DNA from: Bacteroidales bacterium UBA1458
GTDB taxonomy: Bacteria > Bacteroidota > Bacteroidia > Bacteroidales > VadinHA17
Direction: 5' to 3'
Assembly: GCA_002325785.1 (NCBI GenBank)
Contig: DCSU01000059.1
Coordinates: 8,314 to 18,356 of the forward strand
DNA: 10,043 nucleotides
The notes under the pieces were generated by a model. It worked only from the letters and a program-made list of their open reading frames with translations, was not told the origin of the DNA and did not search any database. Shown here one piece after another: positions 1 through 6,697 of the stretch. The position numbers and the translations under genes are program-made. Each line of letters opens with the position of its first letter. The stretch's first letter is position 1.

Positions 1-21
1 TTGATCCGCCGCTGGCTGAGA

Positions 22-603
22 TCAAAGTTTCATTTTCTTTTTTACTGTCTCGAACTCCTCCTTGACGGAATCTTTGATGTTCTCTATCGTCACCGGGTCA
101 CCCCTCATCTCCAGCTTCTGTGCTGTTGTTTTGGCTTCCGGCAACACTATCCACAGGATGAGGTAAAGCCCAAGACCGAACCCTCCGGCGATTATCAGGA
201 TTGAGAATATTATCCTCATTATCAGCGGATCCCAGTCGAGGTAAGCTGATATCCCGGCGCAGACGCCGCCGAACACGCGCCTGTCCGGATCGCGGTACAT
301 CCGGCGCTGTGATCTCGGTGGCCTTTCCTCAGAAGGTTCGCTGCCACTGATTACCTCAGGTGACCCGAGAATAGACATAACCTCTGTCACATCCTTCATT
401 GTGATAACCTGCTTGTAGGGACTGAGCCTCATCCGGAACAGTTCGGCAATCCGTCCCTCAATATCAGACATGATCTCCGAAGCACTCGATTCACCTGAAA
501 ATTCCTTTTCCAGGCTCTTCATGTACTGCCGGAGACGCTCATAGGCATCCTCGTCCACGTTGAACGGGTATCCCCCGAGATTAATGTTAACCGTTACTTT
601 CAT
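22..603 (-). CDS. PspC-domain membrane protein (short form)
   Basis: The product has 193 residues. Residues about 101-157 form a PspC domain: a basic stretch (RRMYRDPDRRV), the typical FGGVCAGISAYLDWDP segment, and one long hydrophobic helix at about 129-154 ending in WIVLPEA. The first 100 residues are a soluble region starting MKVTVNINLGGYPFNVDEDA, a type of N-terminus I associate with Bacteroidota PspC proteins. After the membrane helix only about 37 charged, Lys-rich residues remain, so this is a short form without the long C-terminal domain some relatives carry. PspC proteins of enterobacteria act in the phage-shock envelope stress response; the role of the Bacteroidota forms is less clear, and a stress or regulatory role here is inference. 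I chose the ATG at 603 because the family-like sequence begins there. The longer open frame to 765 adds 54 hydrophobic, unconserved-looking residues and would run across the predicted promoter at 650-682. Confidence 0.88.
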   Translation of the reverse strand: MKVTVNINLGGYPFNVDEDAYERLRQYMKSLEKEFSGESSASEIMSDIEGRIAELFRMRLSPYKQVITMKDVTEVMSILGSPEVISGSEPSEERPPRSQRRMYRDPDRRVFGGVCAGISAYLDWDPLIMRIIFSILIIAGGFGLGLYLILWIVLPEAKTTAQKLEMRGDPVTIENIKDSVKEEFETVKKKMKL

Positions 604-649
604 TGTTTTTTTAATAAGGTACCTGTTAATACATATTAATTTTACTTTG

Positions 650-682
650 CAAAGATATAAACAAAAAATAATACCATGCAAT
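650..682 (-). promoter_or_regulatory. Bacteroidota-type promoter for the PspC gene
   Basis: On the minus strand the sequence TATCTTTG (657 to 650) matches the Bacteroidota -7 consensus TAnnTTTG at every defined base. ATTG (682 to 679) lies 21 bases upstream and matches the -33 box TTTG in three of four positions. Transcription would begin near 643, giving a leader of about 40 bases before the ATG at 603. Function is inferred from motif match and placement. Confidence 0.5.
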
Positions 683-740
683 ACATAGTACCAAATATTT
701 AAAAATATTTTTATTTTGCAACATGCAACCTGTTTTAATG

Positions 741-773
741 ATTGCGGGAGATAGCAAGGAATCACTAACTTTA
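741..773 (+). promoter_or_regulatory. weak candidate promoter for the oxidoreductase run
   Basis: ATTG at 741-744 and TAACTTTA at 766-773 resemble the Bacteroidota -33 and -7 boxes with one mismatch each and a 21-base spacer. Transcription would start near 780, a few bases before the ATG at 789. This arrangement supports 789 rather than 723 as the start codon, but the match is imperfect and the leader would be very short. Confidence 0.25.
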
Positions 774-788
774 TGCAAACTTATTATC

Positions 789-1772
789 ATGAAAGCATAT
801 AACTGGGGAATTCTGGGCACGGGCAACATCGCCCACAAGTTTGCGCGGGCGCTGATGCTGCTTGACAACGGCCATCTTTATGCGGTTGGATCACGTGATG
901 CACAAAAGGCTGCCGCATTTGCCTCCGAGTTCGGGTTCACGAAGCATTACGGCAGTTATGAGGAGATGCTGTCAGATCCCGGGGTGGAGGTGGTTTATAT
1001 CTCATCACCGCACTCGCACCATCTTGAGCACACGCTGCTCGCCCTGCGCAACGGGAAGCATGTTCTGTGCGAGAAGCCTATGTCTTTGAATGCGCCGGAG
1101 GTGACAGTGATGGCGGATGAGGCCCGAAAACAGGAACTTTTCCTTATGGAGGCGCTATGGCCGCCTTTTCAGCCTTCGTATGTTAAGGCTGATGAAATCC
1201 TGAAGAGCGGCAAGCTGGGTAAGCTTCTGCACATGAGAGGGAAGTTTGCCTTTGTCTCGCCATACGAACCTGAACGCAGGACTTATGACCTGAAGCTTGG
1301 CGGGGGATCGTTGCTTGACATAGGTATTTATCCGATTATGGACATCCTCAGATATATGGGTGAGCCCGAATCTGTTATAGCTTCCTCTGTCCTCGCTCCA
1401 ACGGGAGCTGATGAGAGCACCTCGGTTATTTTCAGGTTCAGTGACGGCCGGATGGCGGAGGCATACAGCTCTTTCGGGAACATGGGAGGTGTCTCAACCG
1501 AGTTCAACTTTGAGAACGGTAACCTGAACCTCACGCGGGGGCGTGACCGGAGCCAGCATCTGCTGATAGAGTATCCCAATGACGTTGACGACAGGATCTT
1601 CACTCCGCCCGCACAGGGCTACCAGTATGAGGCGGTGGAGGTAATGAACTGTCTCGACAGGGGGCTGACGGAGAGCCGGGTTGTTCCGCTCTCTTTCTCC
1701 ATAATGCTTGCGCGGACGCTTGATGCTGTGCGTGAGAAGACCGGCATAAAGTACCCGGGACGTGACAGGTAG
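789..1772 (+). CDS. Gfo/Idh/MocA family NAD(P)-dependent oxidoreductase
   Basis: The product has 327 residues, the usual length for the family, and no signal peptide, so it should be cytoplasmic. The N-terminal Rossmann fold opens with WGILGTGNIA (residues 6-15, GxGxxA-type dinucleotide loop). The family signature EKP is at 95-97, with Lys96 the expected catalytic or cofactor-contacting lysine. GGGSLLDIGIYPIMD (171-185) supplies Asp177 and Tyr181, the pattern of the dihydrodiol dehydrogenase and sugar 1-dehydrogenase branch. These enzymes oxidise or reduce hydroxyl or keto groups of sugars or cyclic diols using NAD(P); the substrate here cannot be deduced. I chose the ATG at 789 because the Rossmann strand begins directly after it; an in-frame ATG at 723 would add 22 residues unlike the family. 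It is the first of four co-directional, closely spaced genes. Confidence 0.9.
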   Translation: MKAYNWGILGTGNIAHKFARALMLLDNGHLYAVGSRDAQKAAAFASEFGFTKHYGSYEEMLSDPGVEVVYISSPHSHHLEHTLLALRNGKHVLCEKPMSLNAPEVTVMADEARKQELFLMEALWPPFQPSYVKADEILKSGKLGKLLHMRGKFAFVSPYEPERRTYDLKLGGGSLLDIGIYPIMDILRYMGEPESVIASSVLAPTGADESTSVIFRFSDGRMAEAYSSFGNMGGVSTEFNFENGNLNLTRGRDRSQHLLIEYPNDVDDRIFTPPAQGYQYEAVEVMNCLDRGLTESRVVPLSFSIMLARTLDAVREKTGIKYPGRDR

Positions 1773-1795
1773 TTTTTAAGAGGGGTTCCTGCATC

Positions 1796-2464
1796 ATGGA
1801 AGAGGGCTCTGCTGCGGCAGAAAAGAGAAGATTGTTACTCAGCATGCTAATCCCGTTCCTGCTTGTCAGTTTCATGTGGCTGGTAAGGACAGCGGAGGTG
1901 ATCTTTGAGACCGACTTTCATTTTATGGGTATTTTCCCCCGGAAGGTCATCTCTCTCACCGGGATAATCACCTCGCCCTTCATCCATTCCGGGTTCAGGC
2001 ACCTGTTCAACAACACCCTCCCCCTTTTTATCCTTGGCACGGCTCTGTTCTACTTCTATTCGCAGGTATCATTCAGGGTACTGCTCTGGATAACTCTCCT
2101 GACGGGCCTGGCCGTCTGGCTGACAGCCAGGCCCGCATGGCATATCGGTGCAAGCGGTATTGTCTACGGCCTGGCATCATTTCTTTTCGTCAGCGGCATC
2201 ATAAGACGACACATACCGCTGATGGGACTCTCGCTGCTGGTGGCCTTTGTTTACGGCGAGATGGTATGGGGCATTTTCCCGGGGTTCAGGATTGATATCT
2301 CTTGGGAATCGCACATGCTCGGGGCCGCCGCCGGACTACTGCTTGCCTTATGGTACCGTGCCGAAGGACCGCAGAGACCTGTACCTTTTTACGAAAAAGA
2401 GGATGAGGAGGAGGGCGATGCCCCTGAAGAAAATGATTCTGCAGCGAAGAATATAGTGAATTAA
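1796..2464 (+). CDS. rhomboid family intramembrane serine protease
   Basis: The product has 222 residues and several hydrophobic segments, consistent with the six-helix rhomboid core. The signature features are present: HSGFRHLFNN (64-73; the HxxxxHxxxN pattern of helix 2), GASG (118-121) with nucleophile Ser120, and His173 in SHMLGAAAG (172-180) as the general base. It should therefore be an active membrane protease that cuts transmembrane substrates. After the last helix, residues 190-222 form a hydrophilic, strongly acidic tail (EKEDEEEGD) that is likely cytoplasmic. The ATG lies 23 bases after the oxidoreductase stop, with a purine-rich AGGGG at 1781-1785 as a possible ribosome binding site, which suggests co-transcription. 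Its natural substrate is unknown, and none of its neighbours is an obvious one. Confidence 0.92.
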   Translation: MEEGSAAAEKRRLLLSMLIPFLLVSFMWLVRTAEVIFETDFHFMGIFPRKVISLTGIITSPFIHSGFRHLFNNTLPLFILGTALFYFYSQVSFRVLLWITLLTGLAVWLTARPAWHIGASGIVYGLASFLFVSGIIRRHIPLMGLSLLVAFVYGEMVWGIFPGFRIDISWESHMLGAAAGLLLALWYRAEGPQRPVPFYEKEDEEEGDAPEENDSAAKNIVN

Positions 2465-2470
2465 TTGCTA

Positions 2471-2488
2471 TTTTTAAGGCCTTTAAAA
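2471..2488. promoter_or_regulatory. imperfect 18-bp palindrome before the glycoside hydrolase-like gene
   Basis: TTTTTAAGGCCTTTAAAA reads the same on both strands except for one central-arm T/T pair. It sits in the 43-base gap between the rhomboid stop and the next start codon, ending 19 bases before that ATG. With no loop and a weak stem it is a poor terminator, so a protein-binding site is more plausible. Function is inference. Confidence 0.25.
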
Positions 2489-2507
2489 CTAACCTAAAAT
2501 CCCAGTA

Positions 2508-4085
2508 ATGTACGTCAGAACTGGTACTCCGGCATTTGATGAGCTCATACCGAGAATTAACAGGTTCCTTGAGCAGGATCTCCTTGAACTGAATATCGAT
2601 GGTGAGAAAATAAGAGGATACAGGTCGCCCGACGCCAGATCCGTTTGGATAAGGAACTATTCAGACATGATGCGGGCACTCCGTTATTCCGAGGCTGATC
2701 TTAAGAGCGTGGTAAGGCATTTTGCCGACAACCAGGCAAGGAACGGACGCATCTTTGACTATTTTACCACCTTCCCTGAGAAGCTTCCCTGCGAGCGTGA
2801 AAACTGGACGAAGTATGTCCGGAGCCCGGTAGAGGCTGATACAGAGTTCAGGTTCATCAAGGCTGCCTGGCTTGCATGGCAGGCCACCGGTGATGATGCC
2901 TTCATCAGAAACCTGTTGCCATCATTCGAGAGAGCCCTTGCCTATGTCATGGGCGGGCGCTATTTCGACAGGGATAAACACCTGTTCCGCAGGCCCTATA
3001 CCATTGATACATGGGACTTTGCATATCATGCAGGGCATCATGACTGGCTTCAGTTCCAGATAGATGACAACACCTTCTGGGGATATTTCCACGGTGACAA
3101 TAGCGGTTATTATGAGGCCTTCCACTTCATGTCATACTGGTATAACATGTTTGGAGACAAGGTCAAGTCGGCACAGTGGCGTGATCATGCCCTGAAACTT
3201 CGTAAGAGCCTTAACGCCACCTGTTTCAACGGCTCATTCTACACTCATTTCGTCAAACAGACACCTGTAACCATTGAGGGCGTTGATGAGGCCTCACAGC
3301 TGAGTCTGAGTAATCCGGCTGCCATCAACAGGGGTGCTGCCTCGCCGCATATCGCAAACTCCATCATCAATGAATACATTAAGCGGCGTGAGACTACCTC
3401 GGCTTTTGCAGAGTGGTTTTCCATCGATCCTCCGTTCCCGGCAGGCATCTTCGGCGATTACAAGCTGTCGCGCGGTGCATACTGTAATGGCGGCATCATG
3501 CCACTTACCGGCGGCGAGTTGGCCAGGGCGGCCCTTGAGTACGGATTTGAACAGTATGGGATTGACATCCTGATGCGCTATTATGACCTGATCTCACGCA
3601 ACGGGGAGACATATCTGTGGTATTTCCCTGACGGGAAGCCCTCCACGGTTGAGACCAGCACCTCGCCTGAGGCCAAGCCTACTGACGGCTGGGGATCGTC
3701 GGCCATGCTCTATGCCTTTGTGGAGGGACTGGCGGGAGTACAGGATAAGGACAAACTCTTCAGGAGAGTTCGCATATGTCCCAAATGGATATCAGCCGGA
3801 GTTGAGAAAGCAGATGTGAAGATCGACTATAAGAGTTCAGGCGCATTTGTAAAGTACAACTACCACCATACAGCTGACAGGCTTACTATTACGCTAACAG
3901 GGAGCTATGAGTATCTCCAGCTCTCATTGCCCGTACCTGGCAACTATGAGGCAGGAGACCTGACCATAGGGAGAAAGAAGAAGAAATACATAATGGCAAC
4001 CATCAACCAGAGCAATTACCTTATCGCTGATGCCGATGTAAGCGGTGAGTGCGAGGTTGTTTTGAAGCTGCGGAAGAAACCTTAG
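2508..4085 (+). CDS. cytoplasmic (alpha/alpha)6-barrel glycoside hydrolase-like protein
   Basis: The product has 525 residues and no signal peptide, so it probably acts on an imported or internal glycoside. Most of it looks like a six-hairpin (alpha/alpha)6 barrel as in MGH1-like, GH63/GH78-type and related hydrolases. Supporting segments are VWIRNYSDMMRAL (46-58), PVEADTEFRFIKAAWLAWQATGD (107-129), YTIDTWDF (164-171), the YCNGGIMPLTGGELARAALEYG run (325-346), ETYLWYFPDG (367-376) and DGWGSSAMLYAFVEGLAGV (393-411). From about residue 418 the sequence becomes beta-rich, as in the C-terminal domain of such enzymes. Candidate acidic catalytic residues include Glu109, Asp111, Asp167 and Asp170, but I cannot assign them with certainty. 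The family number and substrate are not determined. Its stop is 18 bases before the SDR start, so the two are probably co-transcribed, suggesting intracellular sugar catabolism. Confidence 0.72.
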   Translation: MYVRTGTPAFDELIPRINRFLEQDLLELNIDGEKIRGYRSPDARSVWIRNYSDMMRALRYSEADLKSVVRHFADNQARNGRIFDYFTTFPEKLPCERENWTKYVRSPVEADTEFRFIKAAWLAWQATGDDAFIRNLLPSFERALAYVMGGRYFDRDKHLFRRPYTIDTWDFAYHAGHHDWLQFQIDDNTFWGYFHGDNSGYYEAFHFMSYWYNMFGDKVKSAQWRDHALKLRKSLNATCFNGSFYTHFVKQTPVTIEGVDEASQLSLSNPAAINRGAASPHIANSIINEYIKRRETTSAFAEWFSIDPPFPAGIFGDYKLSRGAYCNGGIMPLTGGELARAALEYGFEQYGIDILMRYYDLISRNGETYLWYFPDGKPSTVETSTSPEAKPTDGWGSSAMLYAFVEGLAGVQDKDKLFRRVRICPKWISAGVEKADVKIDYKSSGAFVKYNYHHTADRLTITLTGSYEYLQLSLPVPGNYEAGDLTIGRKKKKYIMATINQSNYLIADADVSGECEVVLKLRKKP

Positions 4086-4103
4086 ACCGTAAACAGGTTA
4101 TAT

Positions 4104-4883
4104 ATGAATTCAAAACCAGTAGCGATCATTACGGGAGCAAGCAGGGGCATCGGCCGGGCCATCTCGCTGAGGCTTGCTTCCGAAGGGTATGATATCGCAG
4201 GTATTGCCCGTACCCCTGACAGCGATTGTATGTTATCACTTCAGGCTGAGACAGAAAAACAGGGAGTCGACTTCTTCCCGGTGGGGCTCGATGTTGCCCA
4301 CACTGACCTCCATGACGAGGCGATCTCAAGCATTCTTGAACATTTCGGCCGGATTGATGTCCTGGTGAATAATGCGGGCATCGCACCGATAGAACGCAAA
4401 GATTTGCTGGACCTTGATGAGGAGACATATGACCGCGTTCTGGCCGTCAACCTCCGTGGTCCGGTATTTTTGGCACGCCGGGTGGCCCGCGAGATGATAT
4501 GGATGAAAGATCAGGTAAAAGATTACAAGCCTTCAATTATGTTTGTGACCTCATTCCTGGCCTACACCTCCTTCAGCAATGCCGTTGAGGTGTGCCTCTC
4601 AAAGGCTGCTCTCAGCATGGCTGCCCTCGTTTTTGCCGACAGGCTGACCGAGGAGGGAATAAATGTTTACGAAATCAGGCCCGGACTGATTAAGACCGAG
4701 CTCACATCCAGAAGCAAGTACAAGTTTGACAAACTGATCGCCGAGGGACTTGTTCCTCAGAAACGGTGGGGCACTCCTGATGATGTGGCCAAAGCGGTGG
4801 CTTCTCTGGCACGGGGCGACTGGTCATTTTCTACCGGCACGGTATTCGAGGTCAGTGGTGGCTTAAATATCATAAGCATTTAG
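4104..4883 (+). CDS. short-chain dehydrogenase/reductase lacking the catalytic Tyr
   Basis: The product has 259 residues, typical for a classical SDR, and resembles proteins annotated as 3-ketoacyl-ACP reductase. Visible motifs are the cofactor loop TGASRGIG (10-17), NNAG (89-92), the catalytic-position Asn116 in AVNLRGP, Ser150, Lys167 in SKAAL, and the PG motif (193-194) followed by KTEL. The oddity is the YxxxK motif: the residue four before Lys167, and the usual 13 after Ser150, is Val163 (EVCLSK). Known SDR enzymes use this Tyr as the acid-base, so the protein may be inactive, altered in chemistry, or a binding or regulatory partner. The codon is GTG, which differs from TAT and TAC at all three bases, and the frame is intact on both sides, so a single read error is unlikely. 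It follows the glycoside hydrolase-like gene by 18 bases and closes the four-gene run. A sugar-related role is more likely from context than fatty acid synthesis. Confidence 0.88.
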   Translation: MNSKPVAIITGASRGIGRAISLRLASEGYDIAGIARTPDSDCMLSLQAETEKQGVDFFPVGLDVAHTDLHDEAISSILEHFGRIDVLVNNAGIAPIERKDLLDLDEETYDRVLAVNLRGPVFLARRVAREMIWMKDQVKDYKPSIMFVTSFLAYTSFSNAVEVCLSKAALSMAALVFADRLTEEGINVYEIRPGLIKTELTSRSKYKFDKLIAEGLVPQKRWGTPDDVAKAVASLARGDWSFSTGTVFEVSGGLNIISI

Positions 4884-4910
4884 TAAACAGCAGTTTAAAT
4901 ATTACGGGAT

Positions 4911-4941
4911 TTTCTTGCCGTCTTGTTTTATTCAACGTTTG
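4911..4941 (+). promoter_or_regulatory. candidate promoter for the yceI-like gene
   Basis: TTTC (4911-4914) and AACGTTTG (4934-4941) each differ by one base from the Bacteroidota -33 and -7 boxes and are separated by 19 bases. Transcription would begin near 4947, leaving a leader of about 50 A/T-rich bases. The inverted repeat at 4925-4952 overlaps the -7 box. The gap also holds a very weak hairpin (ACGG 4904-4907 with CCGT 4918-4921, followed by T-rich sequence) that might end the upstream transcript, though I do not call it a terminator. Confidence 0.3.
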
Positions 4942-4952
4942 TTGAACAAAAT
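4925..4952. promoter_or_regulatory. inverted repeat, possible operator upstream of the yceI-like gene
   Basis: TTCAAC (4931-4936) and GTTGAA (4941-4946) are perfect 6-bp arms around a GTTT centre. After one A/C mismatch the symmetry continues through TTTT (4926-4929) and AAAA (4948-4951), and a G/T pair can extend it to 4925-4952. No T-tract follows directly, so it does not look like a terminator. It overlaps a possible -7 box, which would suit a repressor site. Function is inference. Confidence 0.35.
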
Positions 4953-4997
4953 TGCCATCTGGTTGGTTTTATTTCAAACAAATAGAAAAGAAATAAA

Positions 4998-5582
4998 ATG
5001 AAAAAGGCAGGTTTAATATTATTTATCGCTCTGTTCACGGTAGCCCATCTTTCAGCCCAGAAGAGGCATGAGGCTGATGCTTCCGGAACAAAAGTCACCT
5101 GGAAGGGGAATAAAATTATTGGCAGTGAACATGTCGGCACCATCAATCTGAAGTCCGGCTGGATCACACTTGCAGATAATGCTATCACAGGTGGTGAGTT
5201 CATAGTTGACATGAACAGTATTCAAAACACTGACATTACTGATGAGAAGATGCGTGCAAAGCTTGAGGGCCACCTTAAGTCAGAGGACTTCTTCGGAGTG
5301 GATAAATTCCCCGTATCGAAGCTTGTGCTTACCGGCGGCAGCAAATTTGCAAACGGCACCTCCACTGTCAAGGGAAATCTGACGATCAAGGAAGCCACGC
5401 AACCCGTTGAATTCACTGTTCGCGAATCAAAGACCGGTGAAGTTGCAACCTACTCGGCAACAGTAATTTTTGATCGCTCACTGTACGATGTAAGGTTCGG
5501 ATCAGGCAAATTCTTCTCCAATCTCGGAGACAATGCCATCAAAGATGAGATTAGTCTCGACGTTAAGCTGGTTGTGAAATAA
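4998..5582 (+). CDS. YceI family secreted lipocalin-fold protein
   Basis: The product has 194 residues, close to the family norm. Residues 1-20 form a signal peptide (Lys2-Lys3, hydrophobic core, LSA before QKR), so the mature protein is predicted in the periplasm or outside. The mature part has the YceI pattern: SGTKVTWKGNK, the HVGTINLKSGWI strand pair, the GGEFIVDMNSI segment, the helix region KLEGHLKSEDFFGVDKFP (88-105), the STVKGNLTIKEATQPVEF strands, and the closing FFSNLGDNAIKDEISLDVKLVV. YceI proteins form an extended lipocalin-like barrel that binds long isoprenoid or fatty molecules; the ligand here is unknown. A 114-base gap with its own promoter-like and operator-like elements separates it from the SDR gene, so it is probably regulated alone. 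Its stop lies 7 bases from the convergent glycosyltransferase stop. Confidence 0.93.
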   Translation: MKKAGLILFIALFTVAHLSAQKRHEADASGTKVTWKGNKIIGSEHVGTINLKSGWITLADNAITGGEFIVDMNSIQNTDITDEKMRAKLEGHLKSEDFFGVDKFPVSKLVLTGGSKFANGTSTVKGNLTIKEATQPVEFTVRESKTGEVATYSATVIFDRSLYDVRFGSGKFFSNLGDNAIKDEISLDVKLVVK

Positions 5583-5589
5583 TACCCGT

Positions 5590-6681
5590 TCAGCCGAGCA
5601 GTTTGCAATACAGTTCGTATGTTCTGCTGATTGTCTCACTGTGGTTGAACTCATGAAGTATGGTCTCCTTCGCCCTTGCACCCACAAGGCCGAGGGAGTC
5701 CCTTTTTTCCCAGCAGTGTATGATAGCCTCAGCCAGTGACTGTGCTGAGCCTCTCCTGACCACGAACCCGTTATCGCCCCTGGCAAACAGTTCTTTGGCG
5801 CCGCCGCCGTCGGTGACTATCACCGGCCTTGCCAGGCACATCGCTTCGGTTATGGCCCTTCCCAGCCCCTCGCTGAGGGAGGGCTGCACATAGAGGTCGC
5901 AGCCGGCCATCCACTCAGGCGGATTCTTCAGGTGTCCCTTGTGAATGAATTTTGCGGCCACACCGCTCTTCTGTGCAAGGTGAAGAGTATCAGGCGAGTC
6001 CGTGCCATCACCGATAAGTATGATCCTGAAGGGCATCTCTGCAGGAAGCAGGCTGGCGGCCTCTGTCAGATATTTTATCCCCTTTACCTTTCGGAGTATC
6101 CCGACCGAGCAGATCAGAAAATCCTCGTCTGACACCCCCATCTCTCCGCGTGTCAGCGGTTTAATGCCGGAGAACCATGCCGGATCATATCCGCGGTAAA
6201 TCCTGACCGTTCTGTCTCTGCGCCAGGGAGGGAGCTGTCGCTTTACGTGAGCCTCCACCGCGTCACTGGCGCATATGAGACTGTCAATACGGCGATTGAG
6301 GAAGGCGAGCCAGGCGGACGGATCATGCCAGTGCAGGCTGAGGGAGCCGTAGTAACCGATGATCTTTATCTTCCTTCCCCTCGATGCCATCAGGCAGTTG
6401 GTCATTGCCTTACCGAAAGTGACGTGGATAATGTCAAAACTGCCATGATCAATTATCTCCCTGAGCCTTTTGATGACCCGTTTACTGATCTTTTTGTCAA
6501 ATATTACATATTCGACGCTTATTCCGCTCTCCTCCAGGTCTCTTGTCTCTGCTGTCGGCCTCTGGGTGACGACGCTGATATCGACCCCCCTGGCACGGAG
6601 TCCGCGGATAAGCATCCTGTCAGCAATGGTGTTGAAAGGAGAAAGAGAAATATCACTGATGAACAGGACCCTGTATGCCAT
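5590..6681 (-). CDS. GT4-type glycosyltransferase
   Basis: The product has 363 residues with no signal peptide, a cytoplasmic GT-B enzyme. The N-terminal half begins YRVLFISDISLSPFNTIADR and has Rossmann-like strands through about residue 170. The C-terminal half binds the nucleotide sugar: SVGILRKVKGIKYLTEA (192-208), ILIGDGTD (221-228), the CDLYVQPSLSEGLGRAITEAM region with the EX7E pair Glu271 and Glu279, and ARPVIVTDGGGAKEL (284-298). This is the standard layout of family 4 retaining glycosyltransferases. Donor and acceptor sugars cannot be read, and no other glycan assembly genes (flippase, polymerase, further transferases) are visible nearby. The ATG is 16 bases after the peptidase stop on the same strand, so the two are likely co-transcribed. 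I see no hairpin terminator in the 7-base gap to the convergent yceI-like gene. Confidence 0.92.
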   Translation of the reverse strand: MAYRVLFISDISLSPFNTIADRMLIRGLRARGVDISVVTQRPTAETRDLEESGISVEYVIFDKKISKRVIKRLREIIDHGSFDIIHVTFGKAMTNCLMASRGRKIKIIGYYGSLSLHWHDPSAWLAFLNRRIDSLICASDAVEAHVKRQLPPWRRDRTVRIYRGYDPAWFSGIKPLTRGEMGVSDEDFLICSVGILRKVKGIKYLTEAASLLPAEMPFRIILIGDGTDSPDTLHLAQKSGVAAKFIHKGHLKNPPEWMAGCDLYVQPSLSEGLGRAITEAMCLARPVIVTDGGGAKELFARGDNGFVVRRGSAQSLAEAIIHCWEKRDSLGLVGARAKETILHEFNHSETISRTYELYCKLLG

Positions 6682-6697
6682 GGCCGGATATGCTGGT

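Larger units (their letters stand above)
604..788. other. AT-rich divergent intergenic region
   Basis: This gap separates the minus-strand PspC gene from the plus-strand oxidoreductase gene and is much richer in A and T than either. It should contain the promoters of both. It holds a good Bacteroidota-type promoter for the PspC gene (650-682), a weak candidate for the plus strand (741-773), and two copies of AAATATTT (693-700 and 703-710) spaced ten bases apart. I see no small gene or structured RNA here. Confidence 0.6.

Noticed and set aside
604..765. N-terminal extension of the PspC protein to an upstream ATG
   Set aside because: The added 54 residues are AT-driven, hydrophobic and unlike the family, and the promoter at 650-682 lies inside the extension.
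723..788. Earlier ATG for the Gfo/Idh/MocA oxidoreductase
   Set aside because: The extra 22 residues precede a Rossmann strand that normally begins within a few residues of the start.
4104..4883. Reading the SDR as FabG of fatty acid synthesis
   Set aside because: The catalytic Tyr is missing and no acyl carrier protein or fatty acid synthesis gene is nearby, so the name fabG is not supported.
4904..4931. Rho-independent terminator after the SDR gene
   Set aside because: The stem is only four pairs with a ten-base loop, and the following T-rich stretch is interrupted; too weak to call.
5583..5589. Bidirectional terminator between the convergent yceI-like and glycosyltransferase genes
   Set aside because: The gap is only 7 bases and no stem is visible across the two gene ends.
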